Shown here: positions 7,394 to 16,830 of the stretch, piece after piece
How the letters are laid out: the number at the start of each line of letters is the position of its first letter
Position numbering within the stretch: position 1 is the stretch's first letter
NCBI RefSeq assembly: GCF_002159665.1
Contig: NZ_NFJC01000029.1
Span: forward strand, 1-37,206
DNA from: Desulfovibrio sp. An276
GTDB lineage: Bacteria; Desulfobacterota; Desulfovibrionia; Desulfovibrionales; Desulfovibrionaceae
Reading direction: 5' to 3'
Length of the DNA: 37,206 bases
Notes under the pieces: generated by a model
Database searches by the model: none
What the model was told of the DNA's origin: nothing
What the model saw: the letters and a program-made list of their open reading frames with translations, nothing else
Made by a program: the position numbers and the translations under genes

Positions 7394-8401
7394 ATGCCAG
7401 AGCTCATTGAATCGGACGCTTGTACTTGTCCCAATGCTATCCGGCATGAAAGCCAGGATGAGGTAACATTTGCTACATCTGTCCTGCAGCAGGAGGCACA
7501 TGCCCTGACTCTGATGGCGCAGGGACTCACTTCTGCTTTCTGCGATGTGGTGGACTGCCTGTTTGGCATCAGGGGGCGCATAGCAGTTACCGGTATGGGC
7601 AAGAGTGGTCATGTGGCCCGCAAGGTAGCAGCGACAATGGCATCAACAGGATCGCCCGCCTACTTCATTCATCCCGCGGAGGCGAGTCACGGCGATTTGG
7701 GAATGCTCACGACTCGCGATGCTGTCTTGGCGTTCTCAAATTCCGGCAATACGGCAGAGCTGTCGGATATTGTTCTGTATTCTGTCCGGAGAAGTATTCC
7801 TCTCATAGGTGTCACTCGCAATGCGGACAGCATGCTTGCACAGCATTCGACCCATACCCTGCTCCTGCCCCTTGTGCCGGAAGCTGATCCCTTGGACTGT
7901 GCGCCTACCACGTCCACGACACTGCAGATGGCCCTGGGGGACGCGCTTGCCCTGACATTGATGCGCCGTCGAGGCTGCACTCCGGAAGAGTTTCATCGCT
8001 GGCACCCCGGAGGATCTTTGGGACGCAAACTGCTCACTGTCCGGGAGATCATGCACGAAGGAGAGGAAATGCCGTTACTTTCAGTCTCCTCCCCCATGTC
8101 CGATGTTCTCTGCCAGATGACAGGCAAGGGATTTGGGGTGGCTGGAGTCCTGGAGGGAAATCGGCTTGTGGGCATTATCACGGACGGTGATCTGCGGCGT
8201 CATATGGGGCCTGGGCTGATGAACAAGACTGCGGGCGAGATCATGCATCCCAATCCAGTGATTGTTGAGGAATCTGCCTTGGCAGTGGCTGCAATGCGGC
8301 TTATGCAGAAAAATGAGATTACCTCGCTTTTTGTCATGTGTGATGGCATTCCTGTGGGAATTGTAAACGTCCATGACTGCCTGCGCGCGGGGGTGGAGTA
8401 G
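7394..8401 (+). CDS. kpsF: Arabinose-5-phosphate isomerase KpsF, copy 1
   Basis: The product is 335 residues from the ATG at 7394, which has GGGGGAGAG nine bases upstream. An in-frame ATG at 7367 exists but lacks such a site, and copy 2 also starts at the equivalent codon. The enzyme converts ribulose 5-phosphate to arabinose 5-phosphate, the first step to Kdo. Domains are a SIS domain with GMGKSGHVARK (67-77), SNSGNT and SHGDLGM, then the linker WHPGGSLGRKLLTV and two CBS domains (about 215-335). Its length is close to that of E. coli KdsD/KpsF. It is the first gene of the operon and its stop overlaps the lipoprotein start by one base. Confidence 0.95.
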   Translation: MPELIESDACTCPNAIRHESQDEVTFATSVLQQEAHALTLMAQGLTSAFCDVVDCLFGIRGRIAVTGMGKSGHVARKVAATMASTGSPAYFIHPAEASHGDLGMLTTRDAVLAFSNSGNTAELSDIVLYSVRRSIPLIGVTRNADSMLAQHSTHTLLLPLVPEADPLDCAPTTSTTLQMALGDALALTLMRRRGCTPEEFHRWHPGGSLGRKLLTVREIMHEGEEMPLLSVSSPMSDVLCQMTGKGFGVAGVLEGNRLVGIITDGDLRRHMGPGLMNKTAGEIMHPNPVIVEESALAVAAMRLMQKNEITSLFVMCDGIPVGIVNVHDCLRAGVE

Positions 8402-8739
8402 TGCGTCTGCATATTCTTGCACTCTTGATCTTTTGCCTCGCTTTACCAGCGTGTGCACTGCGTAGCGGCAATTATACTGCGCAGGAAAAAGAGAATCCTC
8501 CAGTACCGTCCTTTGCGGAACAGGTGGCCGGGCTTCCCAATGGTATCGCTCAATCCTTTGCCCAGAGCCCCTATGGGGCTGTCACCGTGACTGCCGGATC
8601 AACCTATATTTCGGGTCTTGGCAACCAGTGCCGCCCCATCAACATCGTTCAGGGCGCCATGCAGTACAGGGCTGCAGTCTGCCGGGAAGAGCAGGGCTGG
8701 CGCGTCATTCCCACCATTTTTGACAACATGCCGAGATGA
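8401..8739 (+). CDS. Small lipoprotein of the kps operon, copy 1
   Basis: The product is 112 residues from a GTG that overlaps the kpsF stop by one base. A lipoprotein signal peptide ends LALPAC (Cys18). The mature part is short and has a well-conserved second half containing AQSPYGAVTVTAGSTYISGLGNQCRPINIV and a further Cys, with a WRVIPTIFDNMPR end. Two conserved Cys in this part could form a disulfide. I recognise no characterised function. The position between kpsF and kpsM, with translational coupling on both sides (ATGA overlap with kpsM), suggests a periplasmic or outer-membrane accessory of capsule export. The mature region is nearly the same in copy 2, while the signal and linker differ. 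Confidence 0.85.
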   Translation: MRLHILALLIFCLALPACALRSGNYTAQEKENPPVPSFAEQVAGLPNGIAQSFAQSPYGAVTVTAGSTYISGLGNQCRPINIVQGAMQYRAAVCREEQGWRVIPTIFDNMPR

Positions 8740-9536
8740 TGTCCCAGGCAGTTCCCACACCATCTGTCTCGTCCGCGCTCACCGTGCAGGGAAGGGTGAT
8801 CTATGCCCTTGCCATGCGTGAGGTGCATACTCTCTACGGCAATACCAGGCTGGGGTATCTCTGGGCGATTATTCAAACAGCGTTCAATATCGCGATTTTC
8901 TGGGGAATGCGTGAATTTGTTGGCGCCCATGCCCCTCACGGCATGAGTATGGCCGTGTTTATGCTCTGTGGCTTCATCCCCTGGTACATGTTCAGTGATA
9001 CGGCAGTGCGCTGCATGACTGCTGTGCGTGCCAATCAGGCTCTTTTGACCTTCCCCCAGGTGACGGAACTGGATCTCATGATCGCGAGGCTCATCGTTGT
9101 TTGGGGCACTCAGCTTCTCTGTGCGGGCATCCTTCTCTCCATCGCGGCTGCCTTGGGTGAGCCTGTGGAGCTGCGCCACCCGGAATCCCTGGCAGCCACT
9201 TTGTTCGTGGCACCCCTGCTTGGCTGGGGTGTGGGACTGGTCTTTGCCTCATTGGCACGCTTCTGGTCTACCCTTGAAAGACTTGTCCCCATCCTGATGC
9301 GCATTCTCTTTTTTGTGTCAGGTTTGTTTTTTCAGGTCTCCGAGCTTCCGGCTCGCTTCTCAACCCCTCTTTTGTACAATCCTGTAGCTCAAATCATCGA
9401 GTGGCAAAGAGCCGGTTTTTCTGCCTCTTGTGCGCCCCTTATGTACAGTATTGGCTACATCTTAGCATGGTGCTTTGCTTCCATCAGTCTCGGCCTGCTT
9501 CTTGAGCGCTACGCTCGTGGGAGGGAGATCAAGTGA
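8736..9536 (+). CDS. kpsM: Capsule ABC transporter permease KpsM, copy 1
   Basis: The product is 266 residues, starting with an ATGA overlap with the lipoprotein gene. It is an ABC-2 type inner-membrane permease with about six hydrophobic segments. The cytoplasmic N-terminal motif (REVHTLYGNTRLGYLWAIIQT, about 28-48) is typical of KpsM/Wzm/TagG. The C-terminal part has LLYNPVAQIIEWQR, also a hallmark of polysaccharide exporters. It forms the membrane channel with KpsT to move lipid-linked capsule polymer. Its end overlaps kpsT by four bases. Confidence 0.95.
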   Translation: MMSQAVPTPSVSSALTVQGRVIYALAMREVHTLYGNTRLGYLWAIIQTAFNIAIFWGMREFVGAHAPHGMSMAVFMLCGFIPWYMFSDTAVRCMTAVRANQALLTFPQVTELDLMIARLIVVWGTQLLCAGILLSIAAALGEPVELRHPESLAATLFVAPLLGWGVGLVFASLARFWSTLERLVPILMRILFFVSGLFFQVSELPARFSTPLLYNPVAQIIEWQRAGFSASCAPLMYSIGYILAWCFASISLGLLLERYARGREIK

Positions 9537-10198
9537 TTGAACTCTCCCACATCTATAAATCCTACCGTCTACCCCACGGCCAGGTAAAGGACGTCCTCTA
9601 TGACGTCAGTATTACCTTTCGCACAGGCGTGAATATGGGGATCCTGGGCTTGAACGGACAGGGCAAGTCCACGCTCATCCGCATTATCAGTGGTACCGAG
9701 CGTCCTGACAAGGGAACAATAGTTCGCAAGGGACGAGTTTCCTGGCCCATAGGTTTTTCCGGCTGTTTCAACGGAAGCCTGACAGGACGGGAAAATCTTC
9801 GCTTCACCAGTCGCATCTACGGGGCGAACATCCAGGAAGTGACGGATTTTGTAGAGGACTTTACCGAGCTTGGCCCCTACATGGACATGCCCGTGAAAAC
9901 CTATTCTTCCGGCATGCGCTCCAAGCTGGCCTTTGGCCTCAGCATGTCCATAGGCTTTGATTTTTACCTCATAGACGAGGCCTGGTCTGTTGGTGATGCT
10001 TCCTTTAGAGCCAAGGCGGAGAAGCTTTTCGCGGAGCGCAAGGCACACGCGACTCTTGTTGTCGTGTCGCACAGTGTCGCTACCATCCGCAAGAATTGCG
10101 ACAGTGCGGCTGTCCTGAACAATGGCGTGCTGACAGTCTACGACAAGCTGACGGACGCTCTGCGCGTGTATACGGGGATCTGCAATGCCGGACACTAA
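9533..10198 (+). CDS. kpsT: Capsule ABC transporter ATPase KpsT, copy 1
   Basis: The product is 221 residues from a GTG overlapping the kpsM stop. The Walker A motif is GLNGQGKST (39-47), with Gln where Ala is commonest. The signature is YSSGMRSKLAFG (124-135), Walker B is FYLIDE (144-149) and the switch histidine is H180. The length and the short C-terminus match KpsT, which lacks the carbohydrate-binding domain of some Wzt proteins. So polymer recognition at the ATPase is unlikely, and one exporter could serve different polymers. The 3' end overlaps kpsE by 14 bases. Confidence 0.95.
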   Translation: MIELSHIYKSYRLPHGQVKDVLYDVSITFRTGVNMGILGLNGQGKSTLIRIISGTERPDKGTIVRKGRVSWPIGFSGCFNGSLTGRENLRFTSRIYGANIQEVTDFVEDFTELGPYMDMPVKTYSSGMRSKLAFGLSMSIGFDFYLIDEAWSVGDASFRAKAEKLFAERKAHATLVVVSHSVATIRKNCDSAAVLNNGVLTVYDKLTDALRVYTGICNAGH

Positions 10199-11819
10199 CA
10201 AGACAATCACAGCTCCTGAGGCGATTAAAGCTGCGTCAGCTGTGCCTGTGAAGCCTGCGGCTGCGGCAGCCGGAGAGAACAAGGCTCCGAACGCTGCGCC
10301 CACAAAGTTGGCATCTGTGAGCAACTCTGCTGCGGCCGCACCAACAGGGGCCGACAAACAGGCTGCGGTTCAGGTCCAGCCCAAGAGCCCGGCAGCGCCG
10401 AAAGTCAGTCCAGCGGCATCCTCAAAACCTGTGCCAACTGCGGAGAATAAAGTTTCGGCTTCAGCTCCTGCAGCGCCAGCATCAAAACCTGTTGGGACTG
10501 ATAAGCCGGCTACGGCTCAGTCAAAGGCCCAGGTGGCTCCGAAGACCAGTAGCGTGCCTTCGGCAAAGCCTGTTGCTCAGGACAAGGGCAGTCTTCCGTC
10601 TGCTAGCACCGGAAATGAGCTAAAGGACAGCAAGGTTGTCCCAAAACAGGAGGGCAAACTCGTCATACCCGATTTGGTTCTGACGGCACGTCCGGTGATC
10701 ACGACAGTAGAGAAAATCAGTTCGTGCTTGTCCCCCGGCATGAAGCTTGTGCTCTTTTGCCTGCTTGTGCCGACATTCCTGTCTCTCATCTATTTTGGAC
10801 TATGGGCATCCCCCATGTACATAGCTGAAGCTCGCTTTGCAGTCCGTGGCGCTGACAATGGTATAATTGATTCTGGGGGACTTGTTTCGATGCTTTTACC
10901 AGCAGGCTCTACCATTGGTACGGATGTCAACATCGTGACCGAATACATTCAGTCACCGGACATCATGGAGGCCGTGGACAAGGAACTGCATATCTTTGAT
11001 CACTTCGCAAGCCACGACTACGATATCATAAGCCGCCTGGAAGGAGATGCCACGCGAGATGAACGTCTCGATTATTGGCAGTGGGCAGTGAAGCCCTCCC
11101 TGGATCCAGAGACAGGCATAGTCGCGTTGAGCGTCAAGGCTTATGAGCCCGACGTAGCCCAAAAGCTTGCGGAAGCGGTGCTCGCCAAGAGCGAGGCTCT
11201 TGTCAACGCCATGAGTCGTAGGGCTCAGGACGATGCCATCACCCTCGCTATGCGCGAGGTAAAAACTGCGGAAGGGCGGGTGAGCAAGGCTCAGGAGGCC
11301 ATGCGGGCTTTCAGGGATCGCAGTGGCATGCTGGATCCAACCAGTACCGCCGGAGGCCTGCAGGGCATTGTCAGCGAGCTGGAAAGCGAAGTGGTGAAGA
11401 CCAAGGCTCAGATTGCCGAGGCTTCTACCTACATGAGCAAGGACGCTCCGGCTCTGGTGGGACTGAGAGCACGTTTGGCCGCAGTGGAAAAGCAGCTTGC
11501 CGCGGAAAAATTGCGTCTGGCTGGCGAATCCAAATCCGGGAGTATGACTTCCATTGCCGGGGAATACGAGGATTTGCAGATTGAGAGTGAATTTGCCCGT
11601 CAACAGCTCGTATCTGCCATGACCTCGCTGGAGGCTGCCAGGGTGAAAGCTGAGGCCCAGTCCCGTTACGTCGTCGCCTTCCAGATTCCGGTCTTGCCCG
11701 ACGAATCTCTCTATCCACGTCCCTTCCTGTTCACGCTCTTTGTGTTCGTGGGTGCTCTCGTGATCGTTGGGATTTGTTCTCTGATTATCGCTGCCGTGCG
11801 CGAGCACGCGGGGTTTTGA
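10185..11819 (+). CDS. kpsE: Capsule export inner-membrane protein KpsE (PCP family), copy 1, with long Ala/Pro/Lys-rich N-terminus
   Basis: The product is 544 residues, starting inside the end of kpsT. Residues 1 to about 165 are a low-complexity Ala/Pro/Lys/Val-rich segment, predicted to be disordered and cytoplasmic. Then follow a membrane segment (about 186-206), a periplasmic part starting YIAEARFAVRG with long helical regions (about 330-490), and a C-terminal membrane segment (about 512-538). That is the polysaccharide co-polymerase (KpsE/BexC/CtrB) topology. E. coli KpsE is about 380 residues, so the N-terminal extension is the novelty. KpsE links the ABC transporter to KpsD across the periplasm. 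Confidence 0.9.
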   Translation: MPDTNKTITAPEAIKAASAVPVKPAAAAAGENKAPNAAPTKLASVSNSAAAAPTGADKQAAVQVQPKSPAAPKVSPAASSKPVPTAENKVSASAPAAPASKPVGTDKPATAQSKAQVAPKTSSVPSAKPVAQDKGSLPSASTGNELKDSKVVPKQEGKLVIPDLVLTARPVITTVEKISSCLSPGMKLVLFCLLVPTFLSLIYFGLWASPMYIAEARFAVRGADNGIIDSGGLVSMLLPAGSTIGTDVNIVTEYIQSPDIMEAVDKELHIFDHFASHDYDIISRLEGDATRDERLDYWQWAVKPSLDPETGIVALSVKAYEPDVAQKLAEAVLAKSEALVNAMSRRAQDDAITLAMREVKTAEGRVSKAQEAMRAFRDRSGMLDPTSTAGGLQGIVSELESEVVKTKAQIAEASTYMSKDAPALVGLRARLAAVEKQLAAEKLRLAGESKSGSMTSIAGEYEDLQIESEFARQQLVSAMTSLEAARVKAEAQSRYVVAFQIPVLPDESLYPRPFLFTLFVFVGALVIVGICSLIIAAVREHAGF

Positions 11820-11827
11820 TATTAGCC

Positions 11828-13699
11828 ATGAAAAGCCAACTTCTCCTTTCCCTTATACTGACGCTGACACTGGCAAGTCCTGCCCTTGCAGTAGTCGCTC
11901 CGCAGCAGACCGCCAATCAGGCAACCAGCCAGGCTACCTATGGTGGCACCATGGGCAAATCCGGCAATCCCAACCCCGGTGGTAGCGGTGGCATACAGGG
12001 CATGCCTGCCACAAGGCCTCCGTCCTATCTTCCTGGCGGCTACCAACAGGCAAATCAGCAGGGACAGCAACAATTCTCTGGTCAGTATGGACAATTTGGC
12101 CAGTATGGCCAGGTTGGAATGTTTCAGGGGCAGATGTCCCTTAAGGACATGCAAAAGCAGTCTGCGTCCGGCCTTCCTGCTTGGGCTCAAGGGCACTACC
12201 TTGGCGATTTGACGCTTGGCTTGCAGCCCTTTGGTGCCAATCTCTTCCAGGGAAACTTTGCTTCCACCTATGGCAGTGGGATGAATGGCGATTACGTCAT
12301 TCTTCCCGGTGATCGGATAACTGTCCGCATCTGGGGGGCAAGAAGCTACGACGATGTGCTCTTTGTGGATCAGCAGGGCAACATCTTTCTGCCTGAGGTG
12401 GGACCAGTGCAGGTGGCTGGCCTGACACAAAGCTCTTTGTCCCAGGCCGTGCGTTCCAAGCTGACTGCCGTGTTCCCGGAAAACGTGAACATCTACGTGA
12501 ACCTGCAAAGCGCCCAACCAGTGGCAGTCTATGTTGCAGGCAATGTGCCAAACCCCGGCCGTTATGCTGGCGGTCCTCAGGACTCTGTCATGTCCTATCT
12601 GGACAGGGCTGGGGGAATCCTGCCGGATCAGGGTAGCTACAGAAATATCAAGATATTGCGTGGCAAGAAGACCATAGGTCGCGTGGATCTCTACAAATAT
12701 ATGCTCTATGGCGATCTGCCCAATATTCGTCTCAAGGACGGAGACACCATATTGGTGGAATCCTTTGGATTGTCCGTGGCTGCCTACGGTATGCTGCGCC
12801 AAGCTGCCCGCTACGAATTCTCGGGATCTGCCAGGGGCAGGGATCTTTTGACCTACGCCATGCCCATGAACGGTGTCTCCCATGTAAGCGTGGTCGGCAC
12901 TCGCAATGGTGCTCCCTACAATGTCTATGTGACTTTGAGGGAATTTCGCTCCCTGCGTCTTGAGGATGGGGACAGGGTAGAATTTGTAGCAGACACCCGT
13001 GGTCATACCATCATGGTGGCGGCCTCCGGCGCCATCCATGGCGCCTCGCGCTTTCCAGTGCTCAAGGAAACCAAGCTGAAGACACTATTAGAATACGTGT
13101 CTGTGGAGCCGGAGCTCGCGGACATCAATTCCATCTATATCCGCCGCAAGAGTGTGGCTGCAGAACAGAAGGTTATTATCCAGGACGCTCTGCGTCGTCT
13201 GGAACAGAGTGCCCTGACAGCAACTTCGTCTTCAGTCGATGAGGCCGAGATTCGCGTCAAGGAAGCAGAGCTCATCCAGAATTTCGTGCAGCGCGCTTCG
13301 CAGATGGAGCCCGATGGAGTCCTGGTCGTGTCCAGGGACGGCAAGATATCGGATGTGCTTCTGGAAGAAGGAGACGAGATCATAATCCCGAGAAAGACGG
13401 ACGTAGTTCATATTTCTGGTGAGGTCCTCATCCCCACGGCAGTCACCTGGGAGAAGGGACTCAAGCTGAAAGGATATTTGAATGGAGCAGGAGGTCTTTC
13501 CGATCGTGCCGATTCCAGCAATATCCTGATTGTCGGCCTGAACGGTGAAGTGTCTCGAGCCAGGGGACAGGAGATTGAGCCAGGAGATCGTATCCTGGTC
13601 ATGCCCAAGTTTGATTCCAAGAATCTGCAACTGGTCAAGGACGTGACCCAGGTGCTGTACCAGATGGCAGTCGCCGTCAAGGTCGCAGTGGGCCTGTAA
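11828..13699 (+). CDS. kpsD: Polysaccharide export protein KpsD (OPX family), copy 1
   Basis: The product is 623 residues from the ATG at 11828. A frame-extended start at 11774 would lie inside kpsE. A signal peptide (MKSQLLLSL to ALA, about 1-21) is followed by a Gln/Gly/Pro-rich linker (about 25-105, with repeated GQYG units). Then comes the polysaccharide export domain ([15 protein letters not shown], about 152-166) and SLBB-type repeats. There is no lipobox cysteine, as in E. coli KpsD and unlike Wza. It forms the periplasmic and outer-membrane part of the capsule exporter. The ribosome site is weak, so expression may depend on coupling to kpsE, eight bases upstream. Confidence 0.92.
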   Translation: MKSQLLLSLILTLTLASPALAVVAPQQTANQATSQATYGGTMGKSGNPNPGGSGGIQGMPATRPPSYLPGGYQQANQQGQQQFSGQYGQFGQYGQVGMFQGQMSLKDMQKQSASGLPAWAQGHYLGDLTLGLQPFGANLFQGNFASTYGSGMNGDYVILPGDRITVRIWGARSYDDVLFVDQQGNIFLPEVGPVQVAGLTQSSLSQAVRSKLTAVFPENVNIYVNLQSAQPVAVYVAGNVPNPGRYAGGPQDSVMSYLDRAGGILPDQGSYRNIKILRGKKTIGRVDLYKYMLYGDLPNIRLKDGDTILVESFGLSVAAYGMLRQAARYEFSGSARGRDLLTYAMPMNGVSHVSVVGTRNGAPYNVYVTLREFRSLRLEDGDRVEFVADTRGHTIMVAASGAIHGASRFPVLKETKLKTLLEYVSVEPELADINSIYIRRKSVAAEQKVIIQDALRRLEQSALTATSSSVDEAEIRVKEAELIQNFVQRASQMEPDGVLVVSRDGKISDVLLEEGDEIIIPRKTDVVHISGEVLIPTAVTWEKGLKLKGYLNGAGGLSDRADSSNILIVGLNGEVSRARGQEIEPGDRILVMPKFDSKNLQLVKDVTQVLYQMAVAVKVAVGL

Positions 13700-13712
13700 G
13701 AAAGGAGAATAT

Positions 13713-14552
13713 ATGGGATTTGTATTTGAGTTTCATGGCAGAAATGTAGGGCAGGTGGACAATCAGGCTCCCTTGTTTTGCATTGCGGGCCCCTGCGCAA
13801 TTGAGGGAAGAACACAGGCTCTGGAAGTGGCGTCTGCTCTTAAAGAGATTTTTGCCACAGTGGGTATGCCCTTTGTCTACAAGTCCAGCTTTGACAAGGC
13901 CAACCGTTCATCCAGCTCGTCGTTTCGCGGCGTGGGTATGTCCGAAGGACTGTCTATTCTGGCCGAAGTACGGGAAAAGGTGGATGTGCCGGTTCTGACA
14001 GATGTGCATTTGCCTGAGCAGGCAAAGCCCGTGGCCGAAGTGGTGGATATGTTACAGACGCCTGCCTTTCTTTGCCGTCAGACGGATCTCATTGAGGCTG
14101 TTGCCGCTACGGGCAAGCCAGCCAACATAAAGAAGGGACAATTCCTCGCTCCCTGGGAGATGGAGAACGTGCTTCAAAAAGCCAGGGCGACAGGCAATGA
14201 GCGTATTTGCCTGTGCGAACGCGGCACAAGTTTTGGCTATGGCAATCTGGTCGTAGATATGCGCGGACTTGAGATCATGAAGAGGACTGGTGCGCCGGTT
14301 ATCTTTGACGCGACCCATTCCGTACAGCTTCCAGGAGCTCTTGGCTCTTGCAGCGGGGGACAGCGAGAGTTTGTGCCGCTCCTGGCTCGGGCAGCAGTAT
14401 CCATAGGCATAGCCGGGATCTTCATGGAAGTGCACCCGGATCCAGACAAGGCTCCCTGCGATGGCCCCAATATGTTGGCTTTGAAGGCTTTGCCCAAGTT
14501 GCTCACTGAGTTGAAAGCATTTGATCACTTGGCAAAGGAGGAAAGAGCATGA
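13713..14552 (+). CDS. kdsA: 3-deoxy-8-phosphooctulonate (Kdo-8-P) synthase, copy 1
   Basis: The product is 279 residues with AAGGAG upstream of the ATG. The enzyme condenses phosphoenolpyruvate with arabinose 5-phosphate. Motifs are IAGPCAIEG (24-32), [29 protein letters not shown] and [11 protein letters not shown]. The Cys in GPCA, the His in DATHS, the Glu in MEVHP and the Asp in CDGPN match the metal ligands of the metal-dependent KdsA class, as in Aquifex, rather than the Asn type of E. coli. It ends with an ATGA overlap with kdsB-kdsC. Confidence 0.95.
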   Translation: MGFVFEFHGRNVGQVDNQAPLFCIAGPCAIEGRTQALEVASALKEIFATVGMPFVYKSSFDKANRSSSSSFRGVGMSEGLSILAEVREKVDVPVLTDVHLPEQAKPVAEVVDMLQTPAFLCRQTDLIEAVAATGKPANIKKGQFLAPWEMENVLQKARATGNERICLCERGTSFGYGNLVVDMRGLEIMKRTGAPVIFDATHSVQLPGALGSCSGGQREFVPLLARAAVSIGIAGIFMEVHPDPDKAPCDGPNMLALKALPKLLTELKAFDHLAKEERA

Positions 14553-15775
14553 AAGCAGTAGCTGTCATTCCAGCGCGCTATGGGTCAACCCGCCTGCCGG
14601 GAAAACCTTTGCTTGATATATGTGGCAAGCCACTCATTCAGCGCGTCTGGGAAGTTGTTGCGCGCGTCCATGGCTTGGATGAAGTCTTTGTGGCAACCGA
14701 TGATGAGCGCATTGCTGAAGTGGTGCGGGACTTTGGTGGCAAGGCGTTGATGACATCGGCTGATTGTCAGTCTGGCTCTGATAGGGTGAGCGAGGTATCA
14801 AAAATTGTTGACGCCGACGTATATGTCAATGTTCAAGGCGATGAGCCACTCCTAGAATCATCGAACATTGAGAAGTTATTGAATGTCTTCACTCTGGATG
14901 ATGTTCAAGTTGCTACGCTGTGTTGTCATATAAACAAAGAAGAGGCAATGAATCCAAATAATGTAAAGGTTGTTTTGGATCATATTGGAAATGCATTATA
15001 TTTTAGTCGCTATCCTTTACCGTATATATGTGAATTAAACGATACAATGAATTATTTGAGACATATTGGTGTATATGCATATAGAAGAGAAATATTGCGC
15101 TCTTTTGTGAATTTACCTGTGTCTCCTCTTGAACATGCTGAAAAATTAGAACAATTGCGTTTTATTCAAGCTGGTATTCCAATATCTGTAATTAAAATTT
15201 CAACTATAAACACAGGTATCGATACGCAAGAAGACTTAGAAAAAGTAAGAGAAGTTTTTATAAAAAGAAAAAAGTATGAAGCAATTGAACGATTAAAAAG
15301 TGTAAAATTAATTGTCACAGATGTTGATGGAATTCTTACAGATGGAAGTTTATATTATGGACAAGATGGTGAAATTTTTAAACGCTTTAATGCAAGAGAT
15401 GGATTAGGTGTAAAATTATTACAAAGTATAGGAATAAATGTAGCAATTATATCTGGTAGGGATTGTATAGCGCTTAGAAAGAGAATAGAAGAACTTAAAA
15501 TTACTGAAGCAGTATTAGGCCAATTAGATAAATGTACAGCTCTTGTTAAAATTATGAAGCAATATGGAGTAACTTCAAAAGAAGTTGCATTTATTGGTGA
15601 TGATATACCGGATGTAAAAGCATTTTGCTTATGTTCTGTATCTATAACAGTTAAAGATGCTCCTAAATATGTGAGAGAAAAAGCAGATATAGTAATACAA
15701 AAAGATGGCGGATGTGGAGCTTTTAGAGATGTTGTAGATTTAATAATAAATAATAAAACAAATAAATACTTTTAA
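14549..15775 (+). CDS. kdsB-kdsC: Fused CMP-Kdo synthetase and Kdo-8-P phosphatase, copy 1 (KdsB-KdsC)
   Basis: The product is 408 residues. The KdsB part (about 1-245) has [14 protein letters not shown] near its start and NVQGDEP (about 94-100). The KdsC part (about 250-400) is a small HAD phosphatase with DVDGILTDG (D258 and D260), SGRD and GDDIPD. One polypeptide thus covers Kdo-8-P dephosphorylation and Kdo activation with CTP, steps that are separate enzymes in E. coli. The first 300 bases or so are GC-rich like copy 2. From about 14870 the gene turns AT-rich with a different codon choice, yet both domains look intact, so it is a chimera made by recombination. An AT-rich gap follows. Confidence 0.9.
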   Translation: MKAVAVIPARYGSTRLPGKPLLDICGKPLIQRVWEVVARVHGLDEVFVATDDERIAEVVRDFGGKALMTSADCQSGSDRVSEVSKIVDADVYVNVQGDEPLLESSNIEKLLNVFTLDDVQVATLCCHINKEEAMNPNNVKVVLDHIGNALYFSRYPLPYICELNDTMNYLRHIGVYAYRREILRSFVNLPVSPLEHAEKLEQLRFIQAGIPISVIKISTINTGIDTQEDLEKVREVFIKRKKYEAIERLKSVKLIVTDVDGILTDGSLYYGQDGEIFKRFNARDGLGVKLLQSIGINVAIISGRDCIALRKRIEELKITEAVLGQLDKCTALVKIMKQYGVTSKEVAFIGDDIPDVKAFCLCSVSITVKDAPKYVREKADIVIQKDGGCGAFRDVVDLIINNKTNKYF

Positions 15776-16162
15776 AAAATATATTTTATTAAATTATTTT
15801 ATTAATAATTTCTTATACCTTAATTTTTATTAGTCAATTATATCTGTTAATGTTTATGTGTCAAATAAAGTCAATAATATTTTTTTATTGTTATATGTTA
15901 CAAAATAATATTATAAAAATATTTATATTTAAAATATTTTTATTTTACAAATAAAACATAAATAATAATATATTTAGAATATAATATCAAAAAAATAGAT
16001 TAATATACTAAATTTTTATTTGAAGACATTATGTTGTATCATATATAATTGGATGAAATTAAGGTATATAGAAATATAAATAAACTGTCTACTTAATATT
16101 TTTTATAAATATGAAGTCAGAATTTCATAATATTTAAAAGAAAATATTGTAAGGGAAATAAA
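15776..16162. other. Very AT-rich gap before the first cargo gene
   Basis: There is no open frame of note. The stretch is extremely A/T-rich with many short A and T runs. It may hold the promoter of the cargo genes (see 16020) and could bind H-NS-like silencers, but that is inference from composition only. Confidence 0.5.
16020..16049 (+). promoter_or_regulatory. Possible sigma70 promoter of cargo 1
   Basis: TTGAAG (16020-16025) is followed after 18 bases by a perfect TATAAT (16044-16049), about 115 bases before the cytidylyltransferase start. In so AT-rich a region such matches arise easily by chance. Confidence 0.3.
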
Positions 16163-16825
16163 ATGAAAATAATAATACCTCTTCAATTATGTTCAACTAG
16201 AGTAAAATTAAAAAATATAAGACCATTTTATAAAGGAAAAAGTCTATTTGATATAAAAATGGAACAATTATTAAAATGTATAAAGTGTGATAAAATATTT
16301 ATATCAAGTGAAAGTGACGATGTAATTCCTTTGGTTAATAAATATGGAGCAAATTTTTTAAAACGTCCATATCATTTAACAGGAAATAATATAAGACAAC
16401 CAGATTTAATTGGAAATATATTAAAGCAAATTCCTAATGATAATGAAGATATAATGTGGGTACAAGTTACACAACCATTGTTTGATAAATTTGATATAAT
16501 GATTGAAAAATGGAATGATATAAAAGATAGTTATGATAGCATGATTGCTGTAAAAACAGTAAGACATCATATAATAAATAATTTTGGAATACCTTTAAAT
16601 TTTAATTTTGGATATTGGCATAAAGTATCACAAAAATTACCTCCTTTATATGAAATATTATGGTCCTCTTTTATTTTAAAACGACAAACTATAGAAACTG
16701 TAAAATATCATATAGGTATAAATCCATATCTTATTACATTTGATGATATAACATTAGTAGATATTGATACAGAAGAAGATTTTAATATAGCATCAGAAAT
16801 TTATAAAATAAAATATGGAGAATAA
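16163..16825 (+). CDS. Acylneuraminate cytidylyltransferase-like protein (NeuA family)
   Basis: The product is 220 residues with AAGGGAA upstream of the ATG. The N-terminus IIIPLQLCSTRVKLKNIRPFYKGKSL matches the nucleotide-binding start of CMP-sugar synthetases (normally IPARGGSKRLPGKN). The usual glycines are replaced by LQLCS, so it is a divergent member. ISSESDD and a late DIDTEEDFNIA segment also fit the family. It would activate an acidic sugar or related compound with CTP. No sialic, legionaminic or pseudaminic acid synthase lies nearby, so the substrate is unknown. It is very AT-rich and five bases ahead of the large multidomain gene. Confidence 0.7.
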   Translation: MKIIIPLQLCSTRVKLKNIRPFYKGKSLFDIKMEQLLKCIKCDKIFISSESDDVIPLVNKYGANFLKRPYHLTGNNIRQPDLIGNILKQIPNDNEDIMWVQVTQPLFDKFDIMIEKWNDIKDSYDSMIAVKTVRHHIINNFGIPLNFNFGYWHKVSQKLPPLYEILWSSFILKRQTIETVKYHIGINPYLITFDDITLVDIDTEEDFNIASEIYKIKYGE

Positions 16826-16830
16826 TAAAT

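Larger units (their letters stand above)
7154..14880 (+). repeat. Capsule export module, copy 1 of a large direct duplication
   Basis: This segment and the one starting near 25668 are homologous throughout. Both hold the regulatory region, kpsF, lipoprotein gene, kpsM, kpsT, kpsE, kpsD, kdsA and the 5' part of kdsB. The offset is about 18.5 to 18.8 kb. Protein identity is very high: KpsT differs at 4 of 221 residues. Silent third-base differences are frequent, so this is not a very recent copy. The right end is approximate, where copy 1 becomes AT-rich inside kdsB. Confidence 0.9.

Noticed and set aside
12040..12130. Repeated CAGTATGG-type units in kpsD taken as a possible tandem-repeat or CRISPR-like array
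   Set aside because: The units are short, irregular and encode a Gln/Gly linker. There are no spacers, and the two kpsD copies conserve the reading frame.
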